Counted from the stretch's first letter, positions 43,910-52,756 are shown. The stretch: DNA of 64,000 nucleotides from CAWEWH01 sp963812775 (GCA_963812775.1 CAWEWH010000008.1:124001-188000); one strand, 5' to 3'. The notes: generated by a model from the letters alone, not told the origin. Translations and numbers: made by a program.

Positions 43910-45075
43910 GTGCCGCGCCGCCCACCGCCGCTCGCTCGCCGCAGATTCCCGGCGCCTTGCGGCGCATCTACGCCACCTTCGTCAAGGAGCTGATCCAGCT
44001 CAGGCGCGACCGCATCACCTTCGCGACCATGATCTTCATCCCGGTGTTCCAGCTTCTGCTGTTCGGCTACGCCATCAACACCGATCCCAAGCATCTGCCC
44101 ACCGCTGTCCTGTTGCAGGACGACAGCGCCTTCACGCGCTCCTTCCTCTCCGCCATGCGGGCGAGCGATTATTTCGACGTGGTACGGCGCGCCGCAAGCG
44201 AGGCCGAGCTCGACAGCCTCCTGCTCTCCGGCACCGTGCAGTTCGGCGTGCAGATCCCGGCGAATTTCGGCCGCGACGTGATGCGCGGCGACCGGCCGGC
44301 GCTGCTCGTCGTCGCCGACGCCACCGATCCGGTGGCCACCGGCGGCGCCGTCTCGGCCTTGCAGGGGCTCACCGCGCACGTCTTCGATCGCGAGCTCGTC
44401 GGCCCGGCGGCGCGGCTCAAAGTCGGGCAGCAGCCCTTCGAGCTGCGCGTGCATCGCCGCTACAACCCGACCGGCGAGACACAGCTCAACATCGTGCCCG
44501 GCCTCATGGGCACCATCCTGACGCTGACCATGCTGATCTTCACGGCGCTGTCGGTGACCCGCGAGATCGAGCGCGGCACCATGGAGAGCCTGCTCGCCAT
44601 GCCGATCCGCCCGGTGGAGATCATGCTCGGCAAGATCGCGCCCTACGTGCTGATCGGCGGCATCCAGATGACGCTGATCCTCACGCTGGCGCATTTTCTG
44701 TTCGCGGTGCCGGTGGTCGGCAGCCTCGCGCTGCTTGTGGCGCTGACGCTCCTGTTCATCGTCGCCATGCTGTCGGTGGGCTACACCTTCTCGACGGTGG
44801 CGACGACGCAGCTCCAGGCCATGCAGATGTCGTTCTTCTTCTTCCTGCCCAACATCCTCCTGTCGGGCTTCATGTTCCCGTTCCGCGGCATGCCGGCCTG
44901 GGCGCAATATGTCGGCGAGGTCCTGCCGCTGACGCATTACCTGCGCATCGTGCGCGGCATCATGCTCAAGGGCGCCGCCTTTGCCGACCTCAACACCGAC
45001 GTCCTCGCCATGGCGGCCTTCACGCTCTTCGCCATGGGGGTGGCGGTGGCACGTTTCCGCCAGACGCTGGACTGA
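43906..45075 (+). CDS. ABC-2 type transporter permease
   Basis: A 389-residue inner-membrane permease with the ABC-2 topology: one N-terminal segment (FATMIFIPVFQLLLFGYAI), a large extracytoplasmic domain of about 150 residues, then five or six segments in the C-terminal half (LTLTMLIFTALSVTREIERG, SFFFFLPNILLSGFMFPFRG). The STREIERGTMESLLAMPI-type loop is typical of the family. Last gene of the operon; YbhGFSR-type systems usually have two permease genes, and only one is present here. Substrate unknown; drug or lipid export would fit the family. Confidence 0.93.
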   Translation: MSAAPPTAARSPQIPGALRRIYATFVKELIQLRRDRITFATMIFIPVFQLLLFGYAINTDPKHLPTAVLLQDDSAFTRSFLSAMRASDYFDVVRRAASEAELDSLLLSGTVQFGVQIPANFGRDVMRGDRPALLVVADATDPVATGGAVSALQGLTAHVFDRELVGPAARLKVGQQPFELRVHRRYNPTGETQLNIVPGLMGTILTLTMLIFTALSVTREIERGTMESLLAMPIRPVEIMLGKIAPYVLIGGIQMTLILTLAHFLFAVPVVGSLALLVALTLLFIVAMLSVGYTFSTVATTQLQAMQMSFFFFLPNILLSGFMFPFRGMPAWAQYVGEVLPLTHYLRIVRGIMLKGAAFADLNTDVLAMAAFTLFAMGVAVARFRQTLD

Positions 45076-45119
45076 GGCGATTTGCGATTCTCGCCGGCGG
45101 CGGCTAGGACGCACACGAT

Positions 45120-46403
45120 ATGAAAATTCTGCTCATCGGCTCCGGCGGACGCGAGCACGCGCTCGCCTGGAAAATCTCGGCGAGCCCGCTCTGCGATGCT
45201 CTCGTCATTGCGCCCGGCAATGCCGGCACGGCGGCATGCGGCGAGAACGTACCGGTGGACATCACCGACCACGCCGCCGTGGTGGCGCTGGCGCGCGCGG
45301 CGAAAATCGACTTCGCGGTCGTCGGCCCGGACGCGCCGATCGCCGCCGGGCTTGGCGACGACCTGCGGGCCGCCGGCTTCAAGACCTTCGCGCCGAGTGC
45401 GGCGGCGGCGCGGCTCGAGAGCTCCAAGGCCTTCACCAAGGAGTTCTGCCGCGCGCACGGCATCCCGACCGGAGCCTTTGCGCGCTTCACCGATCCCGCG
45501 GCGGCGCGCGCCCACATCTACGAAAAGGGCGCCCCCATCGTAGTCAAGGCCGACGGCCTGGCGCTCGGCAAGGGCGTGGTGGTGGCGCAGACAGTCGAAG
45601 AAGCGGAAGGCGCCGTCGCCATGATGTTCTCGGGGGCCTTCGGGCGGGCCGGCGAGGAAGTGGTGGTCGAGGAATATCTCGACGGCGAGGAGATGAGCTT
45701 CTTCGCGCTCAGCGACGGCACCACCGCCATCCCGTTCGGCACCGCCCAGGACCATAAGCGCGCCCATGACGGCGACATCGGCCCCAACACCGGCGGCATG
45801 GGCGCCTATTCGCCCGCCCCGATGGTCACGCCGGCGCTGGAGCGGCAGATCATGGACACCTTCATTCTGCCGACGGTGCGCGGCATGCGGGCGCGCGGCA
45901 CGCCGTTCGTCGGCGTGCTCTATCTCGGGCTGATGATGACGGCCGGCGGACCCAAGCTCATCGAGTACAATGCCCGCTTCGGTGACCCGGAAACCCAGGC
46001 GCTGATGGTGCGCATGAAGACCGATCTCGTGGCCGCGCTGCTGGCGGCCTGCGACGGCGTGCTCAAGGATTTCGACGTGCGCTGGTGGGACGAGGCGGCG
46101 CTCACCGTCGTCATGGCCACCAAAGGCTATCCCGGCGTCGTGAAGAACGGCTCGCAGATCAAGGGTATCGAGGTGGCCGAGAAGCGCGGCGACCACATCA
46201 CCGTGTTCCACGCCGCCACCAGGCGCGATGGTCCGCGGCTTCTTGCGAACGGTGGCCGCGTCCTCAACATCACGGCCACCGGCAAGAACGTGGCGGAGGC
46301 GCAGCGCCGCGCCTACGCGGCCGTGGACGCGATCGACTGGCCGGAGGGTTTTTGCCGCCGTGACATCGGCTGGCGGGCGCTGAAGCGGGAGGACGGAGCA
46401 TGA
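45120..46403 (+). CDS. purD: Phosphoribosylamine-glycine ligase (GAR synthetase)
   Basis: A 427-residue ATP-grasp enzyme for the second step of purine synthesis. The N-terminal MKILLIGSGGREHALAWKI is diagnostic. The ATP-grasp core includes PIVVKADGLALGKGVVVAQT, EEYLDGEEMSFFALSDG, GDIGPNTGGMGAYSPAPMV and YNARFGDPETQALM. In related genomes purD often lies close to xseA; here the tetR-ABC operon is between them, suggesting that operon was inserted (inference). Its stop overlaps the start of a hydrolase gene (ATGA). Confidence 0.97.
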   Translation: MKILLIGSGGREHALAWKISASPLCDALVIAPGNAGTAACGENVPVDITDHAAVVALARAAKIDFAVVGPDAPIAAGLGDDLRAAGFKTFAPSAAAARLESSKAFTKEFCRAHGIPTGAFARFTDPAAARAHIYEKGAPIVVKADGLALGKGVVVAQTVEEAEGAVAMMFSGAFGRAGEEVVVEEYLDGEEMSFFALSDGTTAIPFGTAQDHKRAHDGDIGPNTGGMGAYSPAPMVTPALERQIMDTFILPTVRGMRARGTPFVGVLYLGLMMTAGGPKLIEYNARFGDPETQALMVRMKTDLVAALLAACDGVLKDFDVRWWDEAALTVVMATKGYPGVVKNGSQIKGIEVAEKRGDHITVFHAATRRDGPRLLANGGRVLNITATGKNVAEAQRRAYAAVDAIDWPEGFCRRDIGWRALKREDGA

Positions 46404-47293
46404 CAGACCTCGCCGATCTCTATCCCGGCTTTGCCTCGCACTGGATCGACACCGAGGCGGGACGCATCTTTGCCCGCTCTGGCGGCGCAGGTCCGCCGCT
46501 CGTCCTGCTGCACGGCTTCCCGCAGACAAACGTCTGCTTCCATCGCGTCGCGCCGCGCCTCGCCGAGCGCTTCAGCCTCGTCGCCATGGATCTGCGCGGC
46601 TATGGCTGGTCGTCGGCCCCGAAGGGTGACGGCGGCCGCGACACCTATACGAAGCGCGCCATGGGGCGCGATGTGGTGGCCGTCATGGAGACGCTCGGCC
46701 ATGTGCGCTTCCGCCTCGCCGGCCACGACCGCGGTGCCCGCGTCGGCTATCGCCTGGCGCTGGATCATCCCGGCCGCATCGACAAGCTCGTGCTGCTCGA
46801 CATCGTCCCCACCTTGACGATGTGGCAGCGCATCTCGCAGGGCCTGCAGCCCGCCGCCCATTGGGATTTTCTGGCGCGGCCGGCGCCCCAGCCCGAGAAC
46901 GACATCCTCCGCGATCCGGTTGCCTATTTCGACAAGCTGCTGACGCAGTGGTCGAAGGACGGCAAGCCGGTCTTCGATCCGCGCGCGCTCGCCCATTACC
47001 GGGCGAGCTGCAACGAGCCGAGCCGCATCCACGCCTTCTGCGAGGACTACCGGGCCGGCAAGACCACCGATCGCGCCCAGGACGAGGCCGACGTTAAGGC
47101 CGGCAAGCGTATCGATTGTCCCGTGCAGGTGATCTGGAGCAGCGCCTATCTCGGCGCCCGCGGCATGAGCCCGCTCGAGGTCTGGCGCTCGACGTTCGCG
47201 CCGCACGCCGTCGGCGCCGCCGTGGAGAGCGGGCATTTCGTGGCCGAGGAGGCGCCGGACGCGACGCTCGCCGCCATGCTGCAGTTCCTATGA
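46400..47293 (+). CDS. Haloacetate (fluoroacetate) dehalogenase-like alpha/beta hydrolase
   Basis: A 297-residue alpha/beta hydrolase. The residues match the fluoroacetate dehalogenase catalytic set almost position for position: nucleophile Asp110 with Arg111 and Arg114 in GHDRGARVGYR, Asp134, the halide-binding His154-Trp155 in AAHWDF, Tyr217 in CEDYRAG, and the general base His279 in ESGHFVAEE. The oxyanion loop is LLHGFPQT. The family hydrolyses C-halogen (even C-F) bonds of haloacetates; related epoxide hydrolases share the fold but use other residues. Overlaps the purD stop, so it is probably co-translated with purD. Confidence 0.85.
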   Translation: MTDLADLYPGFASHWIDTEAGRIFARSGGAGPPLVLLHGFPQTNVCFHRVAPRLAERFSLVAMDLRGYGWSSAPKGDGGRDTYTKRAMGRDVVAVMETLGHVRFRLAGHDRGARVGYRLALDHPGRIDKLVLLDIVPTLTMWQRISQGLQPAAHWDFLARPAPQPENDILRDPVAYFDKLLTQWSKDGKPVFDPRALAHYRASCNEPSRIHAFCEDYRAGKTTDRAQDEADVKAGKRIDCPVQVIWSSAYLGARGMSPLEVWRSTFAPHAVGAAVESGHFVAEEAPDATLAAMLQFL

Positions 47294-47309
47294 GATCGAA
47301 GGAGCGGCG

Positions 47310-47768
47310 ATGATTTTTCGCGACGCCACCCGGGCCGATCTGCCGACAATCGTGCAGATGCTGGCCGGCGATCAGCTCGGCGCCACCCGCGAGACGGTGT
47401 CGGAGCCGCTGGCCGACGCCTATGTGGCGGCCTTCGAGCGCATCGAGGCGGACGCCAACAACCGCCTCATCGTCGCCGACGATGACGGCCGCGTCGTCGG
47501 CTGCCTGCAGCTCACCTATATCCCGGGCTTGAGTTTTTCGGGCGGCGTCCGCGCCGAGATCGAGGGCGTGCGCGTGCATCAGCGCGTGCGCGGCCAGGGC
47601 GTCGGCCACAAGATGATCGGCTGGGCGATCGACGAAGCGCGCCGCCACGGCTGCCGTCTCGTGCAGCTCACCACCAACACTGTGCGCAAGGACGCGCAGC
47701 GCTTCTACCAGGACCTCGGCTTCGTCGCCTCGCATGTGGGCATGAAGCTCGATCTGCGGGGTAGCTGA
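47310..47768 (+). CDS. GNAT family N-acetyltransferase
   Basis: A 152-residue acetyl-CoA-dependent acyltransferase. The N-terminal strand-helix is MIFRDATRADLPTIVQML. The acetyl-CoA pyrophosphate loop is VHQRVRGQGVGHKMIGWAID (Q/R-x-x-G-x-G type), and the C-terminal signature is KDAQRFYQDLGFVASHVGMK. Substrate unknown. It starts 17 bases after the hydrolase, with GAAGGAGCGGCG as ribosome-binding site, so it is the third gene of the purD operon. Confidence 0.93.
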   Translation: MIFRDATRADLPTIVQMLAGDQLGATRETVSEPLADAYVAAFERIEADANNRLIVADDDGRVVGCLQLTYIPGLSFSGGVRAEIEGVRVHQRVRGQGVGHKMIGWAIDEARRHGCRLVQLTTNTVRKDAQRFYQDLGFVASHVGMKLDLRGS

Positions 47769-47790
47769 CGCGATGCTCGTGCGCGTTCTT

Positions 47791-47974
47791 CCCTCTCCCC
47801 TTGCGGGAGAGGGTGGCGGTCGCGTAAAGCGACCGCCGGGTGAGGGGTGGACAGCAACACTGTCAATTGCTTTGGCGACAGGGAGAATGTGATCAATCGA
47901 GATTGGATCGTGTTGATCACCCCTCTCCCGCCTCGGCTTCGCCGAGGCACCCTCTCCCGCAAGGGGAGAGGGGG
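47791..47974. repeat. Pair of inverted CTCTCCC/GGGAGAGG palindromic repeats (U2, U3)
   Basis: U2 (47791-47849) carries CCCTCTCCCCTTGCGGGAGA and the hairpin GGCGGTCGCGTAAAGCGACCGCC. U3 (47919-47974) is a related element in inverted orientation with GCCTCGGCTTCGCCGAGGC. About 70 unique bases lie between them. The pair separates the convergent GNAT and tadA genes and could stop transcription from both sides. Confidence 0.8.
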
Positions 47975-47997
47975 TCCCGCGCGACGGCCTCGGCTCG

Positions 47998-48453
47998 CTA
48001 CTCCCTTCGCTCCCTGAAAAACTCCCTGAGCAACGCCGCCGCTTCTGTCTCACAGATGCCGCCATAGACTTCCGGCGCGTGATGGCAGGTGGGCGAGGCG
48101 AAGAAGCGCACGCCGTTCTCCACCGCGCCGCCCTTGGGATCGGGGGCGCCAAAATAGAGGCGGCGCAGGCGCGCGAACGAGATGGCGGCGGCGCACATGG
48201 CGCAGGGCTCGAGCGTCACGTAGAGATCGCAGCCGCCGAGCCGCTCGCTGCCGAGGGCGGCGGCGGCAGCCCTGATGGCCAAGAGTTCGGCATGCGCCGT
48301 CGGGTCGGCGAGCTCACGCGGCCGGTTGCCGGCCGCCGCCACGACGGCGCCGTCACGCACGACGACGGCGCCGACCGGCACCTCGCCGCGCCGGCCCGCC
48401 TGCCGCGCTTCCTCGAGCGCCATCTCCATGGGGGCGATCTGTCCTTCAGGCAT
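47998..48453 (-). CDS. tadA: tRNA-specific adenosine(34) deaminase
   Basis: A 151-residue zinc-dependent deaminase converting A34 to inosine in the wobble position of tRNA-Arg. The active-site motif is TAHAELLAI (zinc His54, proton-shuttling Glu56), and the second motif is EPCAMC (zinc Cys84 and Cys87). The start ATG 48453 has GCGAGGACGG upstream; ATG 48429 is an alternative. It is divergent from rluB with only 40 bases between the start codons, so their promoters must overlap. Confidence 0.95.
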   Translation of the reverse strand: MPEGQIAPMEMALEEARQAGRRGEVPVGAVVVRDGAVVAAAGNRPRELADPTAHAELLAIRAAAAALGSERLGGCDLYVTLEPCAMCAAAISFARLRRLYFGAPDPKGGAVENGVRFFASPTCHHAPEVYGGICETEAAALLREFFRERRE

Positions 48454-48493
48454 CCGTCCTCGCTTCTTGCGGCGCACTTTGCTATCACGCCGC

Positions 48494-50245
48494 ATGGCCG
48501 ACAATAAGGACGAGAACCGCGAGCGCATCGCCAAGGTCATGGCGCGAGCAGGCGTCGCCTCGCGGCGCGACGCCGAGGCGCTGATCGCCGAGGGCCGGGT
48601 GAGCGTGAACGGCGGCACGGTGCGCACGCCCGCCGTGCTGGTCGGGCCGCGCGACCGCATCGCGGTGGACGGCGTGCCGATCGGCCCGAAGGAACGCACG
48701 CGCCTGTGGCTCTACCACAAGCCCGTGGGCCTGGTGACGACGGAACATGACCCGGAAGGCCGTCCCACCGTCTTCGACAATCTGCCGCCGGCCCTGCCGC
48801 GCGTCGTCTCCATCGGCCGCCTCGACATCAACACCGAAGGGCTGTTGCTGCTCACCAATGACGGCGGCCTGGCGCGCGTGCTGGCGCATCCCGAGACCGG
48901 CTGGCTGCGGCGCTACCGGGTGCGCGCCTTCGGCGAGGTGACGGTCGAGGAGTTGAAGCCGCTGATCAACGGCATCACGCTCGACGGCATGCACTACGGC
49001 CCCATCGAGGCGGCCATCGAGCGCCCGCAGGGCGACAATGTCTGGCTGACGATCGGCCTGCGCGAAGGCAAGAACCGCGAGGTCAAACGCATCCTCGAGC
49101 ATCTTGGCCTGACGGTGAACCGGCTGATCCGCGTCTCCTTCGGGCCGTTCGTGCTCGGCGATCTTGCCGAGGGCACGGTCGAGGAGGTACGCACCCGCGT
49201 GCTGAAGGATCAGCTCGGCGTCGAGCTGGCGCAACGTGCCGGCGTCGATTTCGACGCGGCCCCGCGCCCGGCGCGCGTGAGCCGGCCGCGTGAGCCGTTG
49301 GCGCGGGACAAGCGCGAAGCCCGACACGCGCCCGCACGCCAGGAGCCGCGCGCCGCCTCCGGCCCGCATGCCGCCTGGCGCGATGCCGAAGCGGAAGCGG
49401 TGCGCCCGCATGGCGGCAAGCGCCCGCGGCGCGGCGAGGACCCGCGGGCGGCGCGCAGCGCCAGCGCCGAGCGCACCCATCAACGGGCCGGCCGCGTCAG
49501 CGGCCCAAAGGGGCGGGGCGTGCTGGTCGAGCGCATCGTCGGGGCGCCGAAGGAAGACGCGCGCAGCCGGTCCGACAGAGGCTTGCGGCGCCATGCGGCG
49601 CATAGCCCCTTACCCGCGAAGAGCGACGATCAGCGGCGCGAGTTTCGCGGCAAACGCCCCGGCCAGGAGCGCGGCGAGCGGCCGGAGCGTCCGTGGCGGG
49701 AGAAGCAGCCGTGGAAGCCGCGAGGGCCCATGCGCGACGGCGAGCAAAAGCCGTTTCGCAAGGGACGCGGCGACGACGTGCGTGGCGAGCGGGGCGGTGA
49801 GCGCCCGCGTGACGGCGGCAAGCCGTGGCAGAAGCCGCGCGAGCGCGCCGATGAGGCGCGGCCCGCGAAGCGGCCGTGGAGCGCCAAGGGCCCGCGGCGT
49901 GACGGCGAGCAACGGCCGTTTCGCAAGGGGCGCGGCGACGACGCGCGGGGCGAGCGGCCGCGCGCCGGCGGCAAGCCGTGGCAGAAACCGCGCGGCGATG
50001 GGCCACGTTCAGATCGACCGCGTTCCGACCGCCCGCACGCGGACAGACCTCGCCCGGACGGACCTCGGCCGGACGGATCGCGCCGGGGCGGCGATCGGCC
50101 CCGCGGCTCAGGCGGGCCGCGCAGCCCGCGGCGCCCGGATGGCCCGCGGCGCCCGGATGGCCCGCGGCGCCCGGATGGCCCGCGGCGGCCGGATGGGCCG
50201 CGACGGCCGGATGGGCCGCGGCGGCCGGATGGGCCGCGGCGCTGA
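48494..50245 (+). CDS. rluB: 23S rRNA pseudouridine synthase RluB-like, with a long basic disordered tail
   Basis: A 583-residue protein. Residues 10-55 form an S4 RNA-binding domain (RIAKVMARAGVASRRDAEAL). The pseudouridine synthase domain follows, with the catalytic Asp111 in GRLDINTEGLLLLTND and the motif GLREGKNREVKRILEHLGL. Family activity: pseudouridine in 23S rRNA (position 2605 region for RluB). From about residue 260 to the end lies a ~320-residue low-complexity tail rich in Arg, Gly, Pro, Asp and Lys, ending in six RRPDGP repeats, probably disordered and RNA-binding. The stop overlaps rsmD as TGATG. The long tail is known in alphaproteobacterial homologues but is extreme here. Confidence 0.92.
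   Translation: MADNKDENRERIAKVMARAGVASRRDAEALIAEGRVSVNGGTVRTPAVLVGPRDRIAVDGVPIGPKERTRLWLYHKPVGLVTTEHDPEGRPTVFDNLPPALPRVVSIGRLDINTEGLLLLTNDGGLARVLAHPETGWLRRYRVRAFGEVTVEELKPLINGITLDGMHYGPIEAAIERPQGDNVWLTIGLREGKNREVKRILEHLGLTVNRLIRVSFGPFVLGDLAEGTVEEVRTRVLKDQLGVELAQRAGVDFDAAPRPARVSRPREPLARDKREARHAPARQEPRAASGPHAAWRDAEAEAVRPHGGKRPRRGEDPRAARSASAERTHQRAGRVSGPKGRGVLVERIVGAPKEDARSRSDRGLRRHAAHSPLPAKSDDQRREFRGKRPGQERGERPERPWREKQPWKPRGPMRDGEQKPFRKGRGDDVRGERGGERPRDGGKPWQKPRERADEARPAKRPWSAKGPRRDGEQRPFRKGRGDDARGERPRAGGKPWQKPRGDGPRSDRPRSDRPHADRPRPDGPRPDGSRRGGDRPRGSGGPRSPRRPDGPRRPDGPRRPDGPRRPDGPRRPDGPRRPDGPRR
50129..50236 (+). repeat. Six 18-bp tandem repeats encoding RRPDGP
   Basis: Six in-frame 18-base units of the type CGGCGCCCGGATGGCCCG, the last three with C-to-G changes, encode the end of the RluB tail. 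The number of units could vary between strains by slippage. Confidence 0.93.
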
Positions 50246-50802
50246 TGCGCATCGTCGCCGGGCGCTTCAAGGGCCGCGCGCTCGTCGGCCCCAAATCGAA
50301 CACCATCCGCCCCACCTCCGACCGCTTGCGCGAGGCGATCTTCAACGTGCTCATGCACGCCTACGGCGATCCGCTCGGCGGCGCCCGCGTGCTCGATCTG
50401 TTTGCCGGCACCGGCGCCATGGGGCTCGAGGCGATCTCGCGCGGCGCCGCCTTCGCGCTCCTCGTCGACGATGGTGCCGAGGCGCGCTCGCTGATCCGCG
50501 CCAATGTCGAGGCGCTGGGCGCCGGCGGCTTGACGCGCGTCTTCCGCCGCGACGCCACCAGGCTCGGGACGGCAAAACCCGTCGAGCCGTTCGGCCTCGT
50601 GTTCTGCGATCCGCCTTATGACAAGGGCCTTGCGGCGGCGGCGCTCGCGTCAGCCCGCGATGGCGGCTGGCTGCTGCCCGACGCGCTCCTCGTGGTCGAG
50701 GAAGCAATGGGCGCCTTCACGCCGCCCGGCGGCTTCGCGGAGCTGGAGCGGCGCGACTACGGCGACACGCAGGTGACGCTGTTGCGGCACGTCAGCGCTT
50801 GA
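50245..50802 (+). CDS. rsmD: 16S rRNA (guanine(966)-N2)-methyltransferase
   Basis: A 185-residue Rossmann-fold methyltransferase modifying G966 of 16S rRNA. It begins MRIVAGRFKGRALVGPKSNT, followed by IRPTSDRLREAIFNVL. The SAM-binding motif is VLDLFAGTGAMGLEA, and the catalytic motif is FCDPPYDKG (DPPY). Its ATG overlaps the rluB stop by one base (TGATG), so the two rRNA-modification enzymes are coupled. Convergent with mutL only three bases away, with no terminator visible between. Confidence 0.95.
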   Translation: MRIVAGRFKGRALVGPKSNTIRPTSDRLREAIFNVLMHAYGDPLGGARVLDLFAGTGAMGLEAISRGAAFALLVDDGAEARSLIRANVEALGAGGLTRVFRRDATRLGTAKPVEPFGLVFCDPPYDKGLAAAALASARDGGWLLPDALLVVEEAMGAFTPPGGFAELERRDYGDTQVTLLRHVSA

Positions 50803-50805
50803 GCC

Positions 50806-52599
50806 TCATCGCCGCCCGAACAGGCGCTCGATGTCGGCGAGCTTCAGTTCCACGTAAGTGGGCCGGCCGTGGTTGCACTGGCCCGACATGGGCGTCGATT
50901 CCATCTCGCGCAAGAGCGCGTTCATCTCCTCGGGCTTGAGGCGCCGACCGGACCGTACGGAGCCGTGGCACGCCATGCTGGACAGCACCGCGTCGAGCCT
51001 GTCGTCGAGGCCGCTCGTGTCGCCCCACTCGGTCAGCGCGTCGGCTACGTCGGCGACGAGCCGCTTGAGATCGCCGCCGGCCAGCGCCGCCGGCGCCTCG
51101 CGCACCACGACGGCACCGGGCCCGAAGCTTTCGACCACGAGGCCGAGCTCCCTGAGCCGCTCCGCCTCGCCGACAAGGCGGTCGGCTTCGCTCGGGTCGA
51201 GCTCCACGACTTCCGGCACCAGAAGGATCTGCCGGGCGATGCCGGACGCGGCGCGCTCGGCCTTGAGCCGCTCGTAGACGAGGCGCTCATGTGCCGCGTG
51301 CTGGTCGACGATGACGATGCCGTCCTGCGTCTGCGCCACGATGTAGTTCTCGTGCAGCTGCGCGCGGGCGGCACCGAGCGGCTGCGCCAGCTCTTGCCGT
51401 TCGGGCGGCGCCCCATTGGCGCGCGCGTCGGCTGACGGCACGTCGAGCGCCGCGTATGCCGCCTGCGGCTCTTCGTGAAGGCCGTGCGGCGCCTGCCAGT
51501 CGCGGGAAAGCCCGTTCCAGCGCGCCGGCTGCGCCGGGCGATGCCCGAGCCCCGGCCGCAGGGAGGCGAGCGTGCGAGTGCCGCCGGTGCTCGAGGCGCG
51601 ATGGCCGGCCTGCGCGATCGCTTCTTTGAGGGCCCCCACCACGAGGCCGCGCACCAGGCCGGGGTCGCGGAAGCGCACCTCCGTCTTGGCCGGATGCACG
51701 TTCACGTCGACGGCGGCCGGCGGGCAGCGGATGTTGAGCGCCAGCGCCGGATGCCGGTCGGACGGCAGCACGTCCGCGTAGGCGCCGCGCACGGCCCCGA
51801 ACAAGAGCTTGTCGCGCACCGGGCGGCCGTTGACCATCATGTGCACGTGGGCGGCGGTGCCGCGGTGATAGGTGGGCAGCGCCACAAAGCCGGTGAGCCC
51901 GATGCCCTCGCGCTCCGCCGCGATGGCGACGGCATTGGGCGCGAAGTCCGCGCCGAGCAATTGCGTCAGCCGGTTGAGCACGGCGTCGGCGCCGTCGCCC
52001 TCGGGCATGACGTCGACGGGAGCGAGGTGGTCGCCGGCGAGCGTGAAGCGCACCTTCGGGTGCGCGATGGCGAGGCGCTTCACGGCCTCGGCCACCGCCT
52101 GCGCCTCGGCGCGATCCGACTTCAGGAATTTGAGCCGCGCGGGCGTCGCCGAGAACAAGTCCATGACCTCGACGCGCGTACCGACACCGGCGGCCGCCGG
52201 TTTCACCGCGCCCTTGCGGCCGCCGTCGACGAGGATGATCCAGCCGTTCGCGTCCTCGGGCCGGCGCGTCGTGATGGCAAGCCGCGCCACGGCGCCGATC
52301 GACGGCAGTGCCTCGCCGCGAAAGCCGAGGGTGTCGATGGCGAGGAGGTCGCCGCCGGGCAGCTTGGAGGTGGCGTGACGCTCGACCGCAAGCTCGAGAT
52401 CATCCCGCGACATTCCGGCGCCGTCGTCGCTGACGCGGATGAGGCGGCGCCCGCCCGCTTCGATCACCACCTCGATGGCGCGGGCACCGGCGTCGAGAGC
52501 GTTCTCAACGAGCTCCTTGACGGCCGCGGCCGGCCGCTCGACCACCTCGCCGGCGGCGATGCGGTCGACAAGCACGGGATCGAGGCGGCGGACGGGCAT
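50806..52599 (-). CDS. mutL: DNA mismatch repair protein MutL with endonuclease motif
   Basis: A 597-residue protein. The N-terminal GHKL ATPase has VVERPAAAVKELVENALDAG, DDGAGMSRDDLELAVERHAT and TLGFRGEALPSIGAV. A linker of about 100 residues is rich in Ala, Pro and Gln. The C-terminal domain contains DQHAAHERLVYE, the DQHA-x2-E-x4-E nicking motif, plus SMACHGSVRSG and GQCNHGRPTYVEL, further metal-site motifs. By family knowledge this means MutL itself nicks DNA and no MutH is needed, as usual outside the gammaproteobacteria. Confidence 0.96.
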   Translation of the reverse strand: MPVRRLDPVLVDRIAAGEVVERPAAAVKELVENALDAGARAIEVVIEAGGRRLIRVSDDGAGMSRDDLELAVERHATSKLPGGDLLAIDTLGFRGEALPSIGAVARLAITTRRPEDANGWIILVDGGRKGAVKPAAAGVGTRVEVMDLFSATPARLKFLKSDRAEAQAVAEAVKRLAIAHPKVRFTLAGDHLAPVDVMPEGDGADAVLNRLTQLLGADFAPNAVAIAAEREGIGLTGFVALPTYHRGTAAHVHMMVNGRPVRDKLLFGAVRGAYADVLPSDRHPALALNIRCPPAAVDVNVHPAKTEVRFRDPGLVRGLVVGALKEAIAQAGHRASSTGGTRTLASLRPGLGHRPAQPARWNGLSRDWQAPHGLHEEPQAAYAALDVPSADARANGAPPERQELAQPLGAARAQLHENYIVAQTQDGIVIVDQHAAHERLVYERLKAERAASGIARQILLVPEVVELDPSEADRLVGEAERLRELGLVVESFGPGAVVVREAPAALAGGDLKRLVADVADALTEWGDTSGLDDRLDAVLSSMACHGSVRSGRRLKPEEMNALLREMESTPMSGQCNHGRPTYVELKLADIERLFGRR

Positions 52600-52656
52600 G
52601 CGGGTCTCTCGGGCGAAGCAGGGCGCAGGATAGCGCGTCAGGCGGGGAGGCGCACG

Positions 52657-52746
52657 CCGTCATGGCCGGCCTTGTGCCGGCCATCCACGCCTTTGCTTTG
52701 CCCTACAGGAAGACGTGGATGCCCGCGACAAGCGCGGGCATGACGC
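52657..52746. repeat. T-family palindromic repeat, copy 2
   Basis: GTCATGGCCGGCCTTGTGCC through to ACAAGCGCGGGCATGACGCC, with internal CATCCACG and CGTGGATG arms. Nearly the same as 38286-38373. Located between mutL and the 2OG-Fe(II) oxygenase gene, directly after the stop of the latter. Confidence 0.85.
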
Positions 52747-52756
52747 CGTGAAGGGA

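Noticed and set aside
50129..50236. CRISPR-like array
   Set aside because: The repeats are 18 bp, contiguous, without spacers, and encode RRPDGP in frame at the end of rluB.
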